Source of the DNA: a virus
Reading direction: 5' to 3' (one strand)
Virus record (IMG/VR): IMGVR_UViG_3300034524_000011
Location: 1-64,000 of that record
Length of the DNA stretch: 64,000 nt
Shown: one piece after another, positions 26,506 to 34,228 of the stretch
How positions within the stretch are numbered: the first letter of the stretch is position 1
Layout of the letters: each line of letters opens with the position of its first letter
Notes under the pieces: generated by a model
Database searches by the model: none
What the model saw: only the letters and a program-made list of their open reading frames with translations
What the model was told of the DNA's origin: nothing
Program-made: the position numbers and the translations under genes

Positions 26506-27597
26506 ATGGCAAATTTTGATTTAGTGAAATTGGCACTAAAGGCGACATGCCCAGGAAACGACGTATTGTTGGACGATAAAGGGCTACCCAGCGTCATGGT
26601 GCGTATTCCGAAGTTTAAGATTTCAGACGTAATCGCCGGAGGCAGCAACAGCACACATCCAGCGTTCATCGTTAATGGAATAGAAGTTCCGGAAATATAC
26701 ATTTCCAAATTCCAGAATGTAATCCATAACGGCAGAGCCTACAGCCTGCCTGGCGAGGACCCCAAGACAAGTATTAACTTTGACACAGCAAGACAGGCAT
26801 GCGAGGCCAAAGGACCAGGCTGGCATCTTATGACGAACGCCGAATGGGCGGCGTTGGCATTATGGTGCAGGAAAAACAGCCTTATGCCTAAAGGCAACAA
26901 CAACTATGGCAAAGACACAAGCGAGAGCACGTTCGTTGCTATTCCAACTTCAGACTCAAATGGCGGCACATACGACACCGGTGACACCATTGGTAGAGTC
27001 GCAACCGGAACCGGCCCTGTGACATGGAGCCACAATGGAGAGGTCACAGGCATATGGGATTTAAACGGCAATGTATGGGAGTGGATAGGTGGATACCGTA
27101 CAGTAGATGGGGAAATTCAAATCCTACCCAATAACGACGCTGCAGATGCAGATAATAGCCAGCTGGTTGATAGCACAAAATGGAAGGCAATCATGCCAGA
27201 TGGAACACTTGTTGCACCAGGAACAGCTGGAACTCTTAAATGGGATTACACTGCCGCAAACCCAACAGGGCAACAGCCATTCAGACTTAATACAACGATC
27301 GAGTTCCCGGCAGCAGATGATACACCGTATGGAGGAATAAGTTTCTCAGCTTTAACTGCTGCATCAGGTGTTAACGTGCCAGAAATATTAAAAGCACTCG
27401 CACTATTCCCTGCAGACACCGGGGACCATGGCGGAGATTATATTTACATGAGAAACAGAGGCGAGCGCCTCGCGTGTCGCGGCGGCGGCTGGTACAACGG
27501 TTCGGCGGCCGGTGTGTTCAGTCTGAGCGGCTACCTTCCGCGCTCGTCCGTCGGCGCGAGCCTCGGGTTCCGCTCCGCTTTTATTCCGGGAATCTGA
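26506..27597 (+). CDS. DGR target: lectin-like (FGE-sulfatase-type) variable tail protein
   Basis: 363 residues from ATG 26506 (AAAGGAGG upstream). It has the formylglycine-generating-enzyme/C-type-lectin scaffold used by DGR variable proteins: GIEVPEIYISKFQNVI, GPGWHLMTNAEWAALALWC, then DLNGNVWEWIGGYR, with the variable region in the last 45 residues. Its final section (CRGGGWYNGSAAG, then FRSAFIPGI) corresponds to the ligand-binding face. As the last tail gene before the lysis module it most likely contacts the host receptor, and retrohoming would change host range. It ends just before a stable hairpin. Confidence 0.92.
   Translation: MANFDLVKLALKATCPGNDVLLDDKGLPSVMVRIPKFKISDVIAGGSNSTHPAFIVNGIEVPEIYISKFQNVIHNGRAYSLPGEDPKTSINFDTARQACEAKGPGWHLMTNAEWAALALWCRKNSLMPKGNNNYGKDTSESTFVAIPTSDSNGGTYDTGDTIGRVATGTGPVTWSHNGEVTGIWDLNGNVWEWIGGYRTVDGEIQILPNNDAADADNSQLVDSTKWKAIMPDGTLVAPGTAGTLKWDYTAANPTGQQPFRLNTTIEFPAADDTPYGGISFSALTAASGVNVPEILKALALFPADTGDHGGDYIYMRNRGERLACRGGGWYNGSAAGVFSLSGYLPRSSVGASLGFRSAFIPGI
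27465..27579 (+). repeat. DGR variable repeat (VR)
   Basis: 115 bp, gapless match to TR at 28043-28157. I count 17 mismatches (27476, 27487, 27488, 27493, 27507, 27527, 27532, 27535, 27536, 27540, 27547, 27548, 27553, 27554, 27556, 27560, 27562). Every one falls on a TR adenine. The last 17 bases (27563-27579) match exactly and contain no adenine, as expected for the homing initiation end. Confidence 0.95.
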
Positions 27598-27625
27598 TAT
27601 CTGGAACCCTGAATATCTGATCATT

Positions 27626-27648
27626 AGGGAGCCGCAAGGCTCCCTTTC
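27626..27648 (+). terminator. 8-bp hairpin with GCAA loop downstream of VR
   Basis: AGGGAGCC (27626-27633), loop GCAA, GGCTCCCT (27638-27645), then TTT. It can serve as a terminator for the tail operon. An 8-bp stem with a GNRA-type loop downstream of VR also resembles the hairpin/cruciform that guides retrohoming in phage DGRs. The distance from the VR end is 46 bp. Confidence 0.7.
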
Positions 27649-27671
27649 AATTTTCAAGACGGAGGGATTAG

Positions 27672-28010
27672 ATGGAAGAGCTGAAGATACTGCAGAAGAC
27701 ATACGACATGATCATGTATGGAAACCAGTGCCTTCTGCAATTTCCCAGAGCAGAGCGATATGCACTTGCAGCAGAGATTAAGCAAAGCATGTATAAAATT
27801 TTGAGACTTATCATCCAGGCAAATAAACAACGCAACAAAAGGCAGCTTCAAATCGAAATCGACACAGAGCTGGACGTGCTGCGTACGTTTATCAGATTGG
27901 CGGCAGATAACCAGACGAAATATCTTCCGCTCCGAAAATATGAAATTTGGAGCAAGCAACTGAACGAAATCGGGAAGATGCTCGGAGGCTGGATGAAGTC
28001 CACAAATTAG
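27672..28010 (+). CDS. avd: DGR accessory variability determinant (Avd)
   Basis: 112 residues, basic and almost wholly helical, the four-helix-bundle type that forms a pentamer binding the reverse transcriptase and the template RNA. Conserved-looking helix pairs are LQKTYDMIMYGNQCLLQFPR and YALAAEIKQSMYKILRLII. It lies between VR and TR, the usual place. ATG with GGAGGG upstream. Confidence 0.88.
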   Translation: MEELKILQKTYDMIMYGNQCLLQFPRAERYALAAEIKQSMYKILRLIIQANKQRNKRQLQIEIDTELDVLRTFIRLAADNQTKYLPLRKYEIWSKQLNEIGKMLGGWMKSTN

Positions 28011-28042
28011 ATAACACCGGGGATAGATCGCATAAACTTGCG

Positions 28043-28157
28043 GCGCCTCGCGTATCGCGGCGGCAACTGGAACAACGGTTCGGCAGCCGGTGTGTTCAGT
28101 CTGAACGGCAACAATCCACGCTCGAACGTCAACACGAACATCGGGTTCCGCTCCGCT
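28043..28157 (+). repeat. DGR template repeat (TR)
   Basis: 115 bp, non-coding in practice. I count 24 adenines, 17 of which differ in VR. In the VR frame it holds nine AAC/AAT codons, eight of which are changed in VR, the classic design for maximal amino acid diversity. The sequence from here to the RT start (28158-28340) carries no gene and probably belongs to the structured template RNA. Confidence 0.95.
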
Positions 28158-28340
28158 CTGCCCCCACACGTCAGAAGCCTGGCGCTCACGTGGCACCAGG
28201 ACGGAACAGGGGGACAAAGGGATCTATCTCCGTGCCTTTTGAGACAGCAGAGGGCAAAAGATTGAATTGCCGAGAAGACGACCGGTAGGAAACGAAAGCC
28301 GCCACGCTCGGCGTAATCAACAATTCGGAGGGAGGTACAC
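28158..28340 (+). ncRNA. Probable 3' part of DGR template RNA / RT leader
   Basis: 183 bases between TR and the reverse transcriptase with no convincing reading frame. In characterised DGRs the RNA downstream of TR is needed for cDNA priming together with RT and Avd. The assignment follows from position. Confidence 0.5.
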
Positions 28341-29432
28341 TTGGAAACACTACGAAATATTTACCCCACCATTTATGACTTCGAGAACCTCCACAAAGCA
28401 TACTTAAGCGCCAGAAAGAACAAGCGGTACCGAGGGGATGTACTGGAATTCACAGCAAACCTCGAAGAAAACCTTATCCAGCTGCAAAATGAACTGATTT
28501 ATAAGACATACCAAGTAGGTAGGTACCGGGAGTTCTATGTTTATGAGCCAAAGAAAAGGCTTATCATGGCCCTGCAGTTCAGGGACCGGGTAGTCCAATG
28601 GGCTATATACCGACACCTGAACCCATGGTTTGATAAGCAATTCATATACGACAGCTACGGCTGCCGAGAAGGGAAAGGCACCCACCGTGCAGCGGATCGA
28701 CTTCAATACTGGATAAGACAAGTGAGCAGAAAGGAGGGACGGTATTATTATTTAAAGCTGGATATTTCAAAATTCTTCTACCGGGTAGATCATGCAGTTT
28801 TAATGGACATTCTCCGGAAGAAAATCGAGGACCAGGACCTGCTGGATCTCCTCGAAAAAATTATCAACTGCGAACATACAGCATTTGGCCTGCCGGCATT
28901 TACGGACCCAGAAGACTGTTCCAGGGAGGACAGGCTCTTTGACAAGGGCATGCCCATAGGCAATTTAACCAGCCAGCTCTTTGCAAACATTTATTTGAAC
29001 GAGCTGGACCAGTACGCAAAGAGGGAGCTGCGGCTGCACTACTACATACGGTACATGGACGACATCATCATTCTTCACAACGACAAGCAGTACCTCCGGG
29101 CAATAAAGGATGACATCGAGAACTTTCTCTGGGAGCACTTAAAGCTGAACCTCAATAAAAAGACAGCAATCAGGCCAATAAGTCAAGGCATCGAGTTTGT
29201 AGGCTTCCGGATCTTTCCCACCCATCGCAAATTGAAAAAATCCAGCGTTAAGAAAATGAAAGCCAGACTGAAGTATGTCAGGTCCGCGTATGAACGCGGC
29301 GAAATTGACGAGGAAAGCCTGCGAGCAACGGAGGCATCTTATCTCGGAGTAATGAAACATTTCAACAGCTATGGATTACGGAAAGCTCTGGGTTTTGTAC
29401 CACCGGAGCAATCAGACGGGGAAAAGAGGTGA
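28341..29432 (+). CDS. DGR reverse transcriptase
   Basis: 363 residues. TTG start with GGAGGGAGG six bases upstream. RT motifs are in order: YYLKLDISKFFYRVDH with D141, the DGR-type GMPIGNLTSQ (about 203-212) and YMDD (238-241), followed by the thumb (GIEFVGFRIFPTHRKLKK). The DGR-type IGNLTSQ separates it from group II intron and retron enzymes, which have different residues there. With Avd it copies TR RNA, misincorporating at adenines, and the cDNA replaces VR. Confidence 0.96.
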   Translation: METLRNIYPTIYDFENLHKAYLSARKNKRYRGDVLEFTANLEENLIQLQNELIYKTYQVGRYREFYVYEPKKRLIMALQFRDRVVQWAIYRHLNPWFDKQFIYDSYGCREGKGTHRAADRLQYWIRQVSRKEGRYYYLKLDISKFFYRVDHAVLMDILRKKIEDQDLLDLLEKIINCEHTAFGLPAFTDPEDCSREDRLFDKGMPIGNLTSQLFANIYLNELDQYAKRELRLHYYIRYMDDIIILHNDKQYLRAIKDDIENFLWEHLKLNLNKKTAIRPISQGIEFVGFRIFPTHRKLKKSSVKKMKARLKYVRSAYERGEIDEESLRATEASYLGVMKHFNSYGLRKALGFVPPEQSDGEKR

Positions 29433-29441
29433 GTTTTATCG

Positions 29442-29759
29442 ATGCAATTTGATATGATAGCAGTTCTGGCCTTTATGGGAGTACCAAGCGCCGTAACAGG
29501 ATTATGCTTCTGGGCAATCCAGAGGAATATCTTAAAGCGGGACGCGAAGAGAGAAGAACTCGACAAGGCCAGAGAGAAGAACGAACTCTTAATGATCAAG
29601 GGAATAGGCGCTGCAATCGCTCTAGGAGAAGCTACAGCCCGCGCAATAAAGGACGGGAAATGCAACGGGGAGCTTACAGCAGCGCTGGAATACGCCCAGA
29701 AGGTAAAGCACGAGCAGAAAGACTTCCTAACGGAGCAAGGGGTGAAAAACTTGTATTAG
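29442..29759 (+). CDS. Small membrane-anchored phage protein
   Basis: 105 residues with one N-terminal membrane segment (about 5-26, MIAVLAFMGVPSAVTGLCFW) followed by a charged helical cytoplasmic part. Located ahead of the lysis genes. It could be an accessory lysis or holin-regulating protein, but no family is recognised. Confidence 0.7.
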   Translation: MQFDMIAVLAFMGVPSAVTGLCFWAIQRNILKRDAKREELDKAREKNELLMIKGIGAAIALGEATARAIKDGKCNGELTAALEYAQKVKHEQKDFLTEQGVKNLY

Positions 29760-29770
29760 GAGGCACGACC

Positions 29771-30052
29771 ATGAGGAAACGGAATAAAGGCAAGAAAAAG
29801 ATCGCATTTTCAAAAATCATTTTTGCGGGAGTATCGATAATGACCATTTCAGTGGTCATTTTTTCATGCAGGATGATTTATATCACCGGCGACCTTTCAC
29901 CGCTCGCTTACCTGATACCTTCGGTTTTTGCCGAGCTGGCCACGGCCACCGGCTTTTATTACAAGAAGGCAGAAAGGGAGAATACAAAGGGCGGTATTGT
30001 TTACGACTCTGCAATGGCAGAGAAGGTGAACAACGAGGAATACTCGGAATAG
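29771..30052 (+). CDS. Small protein with two membrane segments, holin-region
   Basis: 93 residues, ATG at 29771 with TTAGGAGG upstream. A lysine-rich start is followed by two hydrophobic segments (about 15-33 and 40-62). Similar proteins lie beside amidases in clostridial phages. A holin-like role is possible, though a better holin candidate follows the endolysin. Confidence 0.65.
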   Translation: MRKRNKGKKKIAFSKIIFAGVSIMTISVVIFSCRMIYITGDLSPLAYLIPSVFAELATATGFYYKKAERENTKGGIVYDSAMAEKVNNEEYSE

Positions 30053-30063
30053 GAGGTTAGACG

Positions 30064-31182
30064 ATGAACCTTAAAACTTTATTCTTAACTCAAAACAACT
30101 GCTATAAAGCAGGCAAAAGGCACACGGTAAAGGGAATCATGGTTCACAGTACCGGTGCCAACAATCCGTGGCTGAAGAGATACGTCGGCCCGGATGATGG
30201 ACTGCTGGGTCCAAACCCGAACAACAACCACTGGAACACACCGACACCAGGAGGCCGTAGCGTCTGCGTCCACGCTTTCATCGGGAAGCTGCAGGACGGC
30301 AGCATAGCAACATATCAGACCCTGCCCTGGGATATGGTAGGATGGCACAGCGGATCCGGTTCCCTTGGAAGCGCAAATAACGCCAACAACAACGGATATA
30401 TAGGCTTCGAGATCTGCGAGGACGACCTCACAGATCCGGTATATTTCAACCAAGTATACCAGGAAGCCGTGGAGCTTTGCGCGTATCTTTGCAAGATGTT
30501 TAATATTAAGCCTGAAAAGCCATGGCTTATATGCCATAGCGAAGGACACCAGCTCGGAATAGCCAGCAACCATTCTGACGTTATGCACTGGTTCCCACGC
30601 CATGGCAAGAGCATGGACACTTTCAGAGCAGATGTGGCCAAGAAACTGGCTGAAGGATCCACGGGACAAGCTGCCGGCCATCCCATCATGGGAAAGGCAA
30701 CAGCACCGGCACCACAGCCACAGCCAGGCGTTATGTATTATGTCCAGACAGGAGCTTATTCAAACAAGGCAAATGCAGACGCCCAGTATTACAAAGTGAA
30801 GGCAGCCGGCTTTGACGCCATAATCAAAAAATCCGGGAACCTTTACAGGGTACAGGTCGGAGCATTCTCCAAGAAGGCAAATGCTAACGCATTCGCGGCC
30901 AAGGTTAAGGCTGCAGGTTTTGACACCTATATAACGACCGCCGGCGGCACCCAGGTAGCAGCAGGGCCAGCAACACCGGCTCCAGCACCAAAGCAAACCA
31001 TCAAGGTAGGCAGCAAGGTCAAGGTAAAAAACGGAGCCAAGACATACACAGGAGGAAGCCTGGCCAGCTTCGTTTATAACACCGTTTATGACGTGCTGCA
31101 GATAAACGGAAACAGAGTGGTAATAGGCCTTAAAGGTCAAGTCACAGCAGCCGTAAGGCTTGAAGACTTGATACTTCAATAA
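30064..31182 (+). CDS. Endolysin: amidase with SPOR repeats and SH3-like tail
   Basis: 372 residues. N-terminal Amidase_2 domain (about 1-185) with HSTGANNP, YIGFEICEDDL and HSEGHQLGIASNHSDVMHWF, containing the zinc-binding histidines of N-acetylmuramoyl-L-alanine amidases. A linker leads to two SPOR-type repeats (YYVQTGAYSNKANADA and YRVQVGAFSKKANANA, about 224-300) that bind denuded glycan, and a C-terminal SH3-like domain (about 318-372). It has no signal peptide, so it depends on the holin for release. Confidence 0.93.
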   Translation: MNLKTLFLTQNNCYKAGKRHTVKGIMVHSTGANNPWLKRYVGPDDGLLGPNPNNNHWNTPTPGGRSVCVHAFIGKLQDGSIATYQTLPWDMVGWHSGSGSLGSANNANNNGYIGFEICEDDLTDPVYFNQVYQEAVELCAYLCKMFNIKPEKPWLICHSEGHQLGIASNHSDVMHWFPRHGKSMDTFRADVAKKLAEGSTGQAAGHPIMGKATAPAPQPQPGVMYYVQTGAYSNKANADAQYYKVKAAGFDAIIKKSGNLYRVQVGAFSKKANANAFAAKVKAAGFDTYITTAGGTQVAAGPATPAPAPKQTIKVGSKVKVKNGAKTYTGGSLASFVYNTVYDVLQINGNRVVIGLKGQVTAAVRLEDLILQ

Positions 31183-31197
31183 AGAGGAGGAGTTTCA

Positions 31198-31623
31198 ATG
31201 AAGGAAATATTAACAACCCTTGTCCAGGTCGTCATTATTCCGGCCATACCTGTAGTGGCCACCTACCTGGTGAAATACCTGAAGGCCAAAGCAGATCAGA
31301 CCACGACAAAGATCAACAACGAGCTCGTCAGGACATATCTCCAGGAAGCAACAGACGCGGTACTTCAGGCCGTCACTTATACGGCCCAGACCTATGTCGA
31401 CACCCTGAAAAAGCAGGGCAAATTTGATAAGGAAGCGCAGCAGAAGGCATTTAATACAGCAAAGGATATAGCCTTAAAATTGCTCACGGACGAGGCCAAA
31501 CAGATGATAGAGGACCTATACGGAGATTTAATGCTATGGCTTGAGACCAAGATCGAGCAGACAGTCAAAGAACAGAAGACCTTCACCATGGGGGTGCTGG
31601 AGCCAATCCCAACAGAGGAATAA
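31198..31623 (+). CDS. Holin, LLH family
   Basis: 141 residues, SD GAGGAGG. One N-terminal membrane helix (about 5-25, TLVQVVIIPAIPVVATYLV) followed by a long amphipathic helical domain, the layout of the phage LLH-type holins. It immediately follows the endolysin and ends the late operon. Confidence 0.85.
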   Translation: MKEILTTLVQVVIIPAIPVVATYLVKYLKAKADQTTTKINNELVRTYLQEATDAVLQAVTYTAQTYVDTLKKQGKFDKEAQQKAFNTAKDIALKLLTDEAKQMIEDLYGDLMLWLETKIEQTVKEQKTFTMGVLEPIPTEE

Positions 31624-31632
31624 CACGGACAA

Positions 31633-31671
31633 GGACCGCCGGGTATTTATTATATCCGGTGGTCTTTTTTT
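31633..31671 (+). terminator. Strong terminator at end of late operon
   Basis: GGACCGCCGGG pairs with TCCGGTGGTC around a TATTTATTATA loop, followed by seven T residues. Confidence 0.9.
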
Positions 31672-31672
31672 A

Positions 31673-31719
31673 TTGACTATTAACCAACGGCGGTTTATAA
31701 TGTTCTCAAATAATGAGAA
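31673..31719 (+). promoter_or_regulatory. Promoter with repressor-type operator ahead of post-lysis cassette
   Basis: TTGACT (31673-31678), 17-base spacer, TATAAT (31696-31701), followed at once by TTCTCA-AATAA-TGAGAA (31703-31719). The same 17-bp inverted repeat design occurs four times around the cI/cro switch (38210-38538). The promoter should be shut in lysogens by the phage repressor. Confidence 0.8.
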
Positions 31720-31733
31720 TTGGAGTGGTGATA

Positions 31734-31883
31734 ATGATAAAGAAAATTAAAACCTTTGATGTGAAGACAGAAGAACAGGAAAAGAGAATAGACCGCATGA
31801 TGAAAAGGGAAGGCTTTAAGTTAACACACCGGAGCCAGAGCAAGTTCGGAATTTACCTCATTTACGAACCCCAAAACAAATAA
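31734..31883 (+). CDS. 49-residue protein, first gene of post-lysis cassette
   Basis: Small basic protein (starts MIKKIKTFDVKTEEQEKRID, ends LIYEPQNK). The operator lies just upstream of its ribosome site (GGAGTGG). No family recognised. Confidence 0.6.
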   Translation: MIKKIKTFDVKTEEQEKRIDRMMKREGFKLTHRSQSKFGIYLIYEPQNK

Positions 31884-31899
31884 CAAGGAGGCAGGATCC

Positions 31900-32163
31900 A
31901 TGACGAAACAAGAGTTCAAATCTCTCACAACCCGAGAATTCACCGACAAGGAGTACGAAGCGATAGAAACCGTTTATACATTCCACCCGGCCATAAGCGA
32001 GACAGAAGGCAAGAAACAGATCGCCAGCCTTTATGACACCTTGAGCAGGCAAAATAAAACGAGGAGGAAAGAACATGGGATACAGGGACGAGTGGAACGG
32101 GACCAAGAAGGAACTTATAGGCCTGGTAGAGTTTTGCATCGAAGACATCCGGAAAGAGCTTGA
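31900..32163 (+). CDS. Small conserved phage protein with altered C-terminus
   Basis: 87 residues, SD AAGGAGG. The first 60 residues (FTDKEYEAIETVYTFHPAISETEGKKQIASLYDTL) resemble a common small phage protein that is normally longer and helical. From about residue 59 the frame runs out of phase over the next gene, with an arginine-rich, random-looking end. Likely truncated or frameshifted. Confidence 0.55.
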   Translation: MTKQEFKSLTTREFTDKEYEAIETVYTFHPAISETEGKKQIASLYDTLSRQNKTRRKEHGIQGRVERDQEGTYRPGRVLHRRHPERA

Positions 32164-32401
32164 TATTAATATCAGCGATAGAGACATGCGGAAACTTTTC
32201 TGTGAAGCATTTGGCAGGAACATAGTGCAGGCCGAATTAAGAGAGATGATAGCTTACATCCTCGATGAAGAGGAGAAGGACGAGAACGAACGGAAGTGCA
32301 GAGTTTGTGGATGCACCGAGGATAACGCCTGCGAAGGTGGCTGCTACTGGGTAGAAGAGGATCTGTGCAGCAAATGCGCAGAAAAGATGGAGGAGGATTA
32401 A
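32075..32401 (+). CDS. Phage protein with cysteine-rich C-terminus
   Basis: 108 residues, SD GAGGAAAG. Helical N-terminus, then CRVCGCTEDNACEGGCYWVEEDLCSKC (about 73-99), seven cysteines of a probable small zinc or iron-sulfur knot often seen in phage proteins. Function unknown. Confidence 0.7.
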   Translation: MGYRDEWNGTKKELIGLVEFCIEDIRKELDINISDRDMRKLFCEAFGRNIVQAELREMIAYILDEEEKDENERKCRVCGCTEDNACEGGCYWVEEDLCSKCAEKMEED

Positions 32402-32403
32402 CC

Positions 32404-32664
32404 ATGGGCAAACCTTACTACGAGCTGGACCAGGAGACCCGACATATCATCCTGGAGCTCCAAAAGAAGTGCATTGAACTGAACCTGGGAAATGTCAGCT
32501 TTCATTACTACCCCACCAGGACGCAAATGGAGGAAACAGAGTTTTATTTGACAGAGTACAAAGAATACTGGGAACTTGTCGTAAAGCAACGATGGGCAAA
32601 AACAGCCGACATCTACAGAATTAAAGACAGAAACATAACCTATTGCTATTCAGAAAAGGATTGA
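32404..32664 (+). CDS. Hypothetical phage protein
   Basis: 86 residues, ATG 32404 with TGGAGGAGG upstream. Aromatic-rich, soluble. No family recognised. Confidence 0.6.
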   Translation: MGKPYYELDQETRHIILELQKKCIELNLGNVSFHYYPTRTQMEETEFYLTEYKEYWELVVKQRWAKTADIYRIKDRNITYCYSEKD

Positions 32665-32678
32665 AGGGAGGACCGGCC

Positions 32679-32831
32679 ATGACCAACGCAGCGGCAATCG
32701 GATATATGATAAAAGCGGCCAAACAGGCCAAGCTGGACAAGAAAACCATTAAGCAGCTGGAAGCCTTAATGCTGGAAGAGATGGACTTTCACACCGAGGA
32801 GGAGGCAGAGCAGGAATATTACAATTTTTGA
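32679..32831 (+). CDS. Hypothetical small helical protein
   Basis: 50 residues from ATG 32679 with GGGAGG upstream. Lysine/alanine-rich helix and an acidic end (HTEEEAEQEYYNF). Confidence 0.55.
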   Translation: MTNAAAIGYMIKAAKQAKLDKKTIKQLEALMLEEMDFHTEEEAEQEYYNF

Positions 32832-32843
32832 GGAGGAATGAGA

Positions 32844-33776
32844 ATGAAGAATATAAGAGACAGAATCGCCGGCGCATTGTACGGCGTAGCAATAGGGGAC
32901 GCATTAGGAGCTCCCCTGGAGTTCATGAGCAAGGAGGAGATTTCCAGGAAGCATGGCCGGGTAACAGAGATGATCGGAGGCGGCTGGCTGAACGTGATAC
33001 CAGGAGAGATCACCGACGACACACAGATGACCCTGGCAGTAGCTGAAGGAATTATAGAGGACCCGGACAACCCGATTAAGGCCATCGGTAAAAGGTTTAT
33101 CGAATGGGCCAGGAGCGGACCGAAGGACATCGGAGGAACCTGCAGCATGAGTATCCGCTGGGCCATCTTCCTGGGCCAAAATGATGCGCCAGACGAAGAG
33201 AAATGGTTCGAGGCAAGTAAATATACCTCCAAAGCAAACGGAGGCCGTAGCGGCGGAAATGGAGCGCTTATGCGCACGGTTTACCCAGGTCTTTATTACA
33301 AGGATTTGCTGATGGCGGTAGAGACGGCCGGAGCCATAGCACAAATGACACACTGGGATAAAAAATCAACAGAGGCTTGTAATTTATACACGGAAATGAT
33401 ACACTTAATTATCGAATCGGTTAATAAGGAACAGGCCCTGCAGATTATAAGAGACGTGCTCCAGGGAAGCGAATACTGCCTGGAAACCAGGAAGCAGCTC
33501 AACCCCACCGGGTACGTCGTGGACAGTTTCAAATGTGCCTTGCACAGCATTGCAGTTTCGCCGACCTTTGAGGAAGCAATTACCGAAGCTGTCAACCTCG
33601 GAGGAGATGCAGATACCATTGCAGCAATTACCGGAGGACTCGCGGGAGCCATCTATGGATATAATATGATACCGGAACGATGGATAAACACACTTGCACA
33701 AGCAATCAAGAATCGACTCGATAGGCTCGTAGACGCAGCGGTGAAAAATAGGGAGGATGTTAACAAAAATGGATAA
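32844..33776 (+). CDS. ADP-ribosylglycohydrolase (DraG/ARH family)
   Basis: 310 residues from ATG 32844 (AGGAGG seven bases upstream; ATG 32838 is too close). All family motifs are present: GDALGAPLEF (18-27), metal-binding EITDDTQMT (55-63), NGALMR in the middle and GGDADTIAAITGGLAGAIYG (253-272) with the second set of magnesium-binding acids. The enzyme removes ADP-ribose from modified proteins or nucleic acids. Within a repressor-controlled cassette it could counter a host or phage ADP-ribosylation system. It overlaps the next gene by eight bases. Confidence 0.93.
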   Translation: MKNIRDRIAGALYGVAIGDALGAPLEFMSKEEISRKHGRVTEMIGGGWLNVIPGEITDDTQMTLAVAEGIIEDPDNPIKAIGKRFIEWARSGPKDIGGTCSMSIRWAIFLGQNDAPDEEKWFEASKYTSKANGGRSGGNGALMRTVYPGLYYKDLLMAVETAGAIAQMTHWDKKSTEACNLYTEMIHLIIESVNKEQALQIIRDVLQGSEYCLETRKQLNPTGYVVDSFKCALHSIAVSPTFEEAITEAVNLGGDADTIAAITGGLAGAIYGYNMIPERWINTLAQAIKNRLDRLVDAAVKNREDVNKNG

Positions 33777-34224
33777 CATATATGTTGTATATAATGGTGT
33801 ATATGAAGAACGTGAAGTAGTTTTGGTTACTACCTCACAAGATATAGCGATTAGAAAATATTTACAAATGGATGAATCGCCATTTATAGAAATATGGCAA
33901 GACGGAAAGTTTATAACGGTATTTGGCGATATGAAGTCGGATAATACTATAAAGGATTACGAGTCAATTAGAGATGAAATAGAAAAAAGACTTAAAAGAG
34001 TGAATTTCATGGGTAAAATAGAAAAGATAGAAACTAAAGCCTACATAAGCGGAGTAGATACAGTAACCAATTTTGATGGCTATTCATATTTGGATATTTT
34101 ATTGCCTTTTGATAAGGCAATAAGAATTTTTAAAATAGCGAATAACCAACAAGCTGTACCATTTAAAGTTACTTTTGAATTGGAAGATAATACAAACAGA
34201 GCCAACGGTAAAAGAGGGAGATAA
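33769..34224 (+). CDS. Hypothetical AT-rich protein
   Basis: 151 residues from ATG 33769 (GGGAGG about 12 bases upstream). Codon use turns clearly AT-rich from here. Starts MDNIYVVYNGVYEEREVVLV, a small alpha-beta protein. No family recognised. Likely recent acquisition. Confidence 0.6.
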   Translation: MDNIYVVYNGVYEEREVVLVTTSQDIAIRKYLQMDESPFIEIWQDGKFITVFGDMKSDNTIKDYESIRDEIEKRLKRVNFMGKIEKIETKAYISGVDTVTNFDGYSYLDILLPFDKAIRIFKIANNQQAVPFKVTFELEDNTNRANGKRGR

Positions 34225-34228
34225 GAAA

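Noticed and set aside
28038-28265. Reading frame over the template repeat resembling the variable protein end
   Set aside because: It reflects the TR sequence itself. It has no upstream domain or ribosome site, and its product would be a fragment.
29504-29770. Alternative upstream extension of the two-segment membrane protein
   Set aside because: The extension is the shifted frame of the preceding gene. The ATG at 29771 has a proper AGGAGG site.
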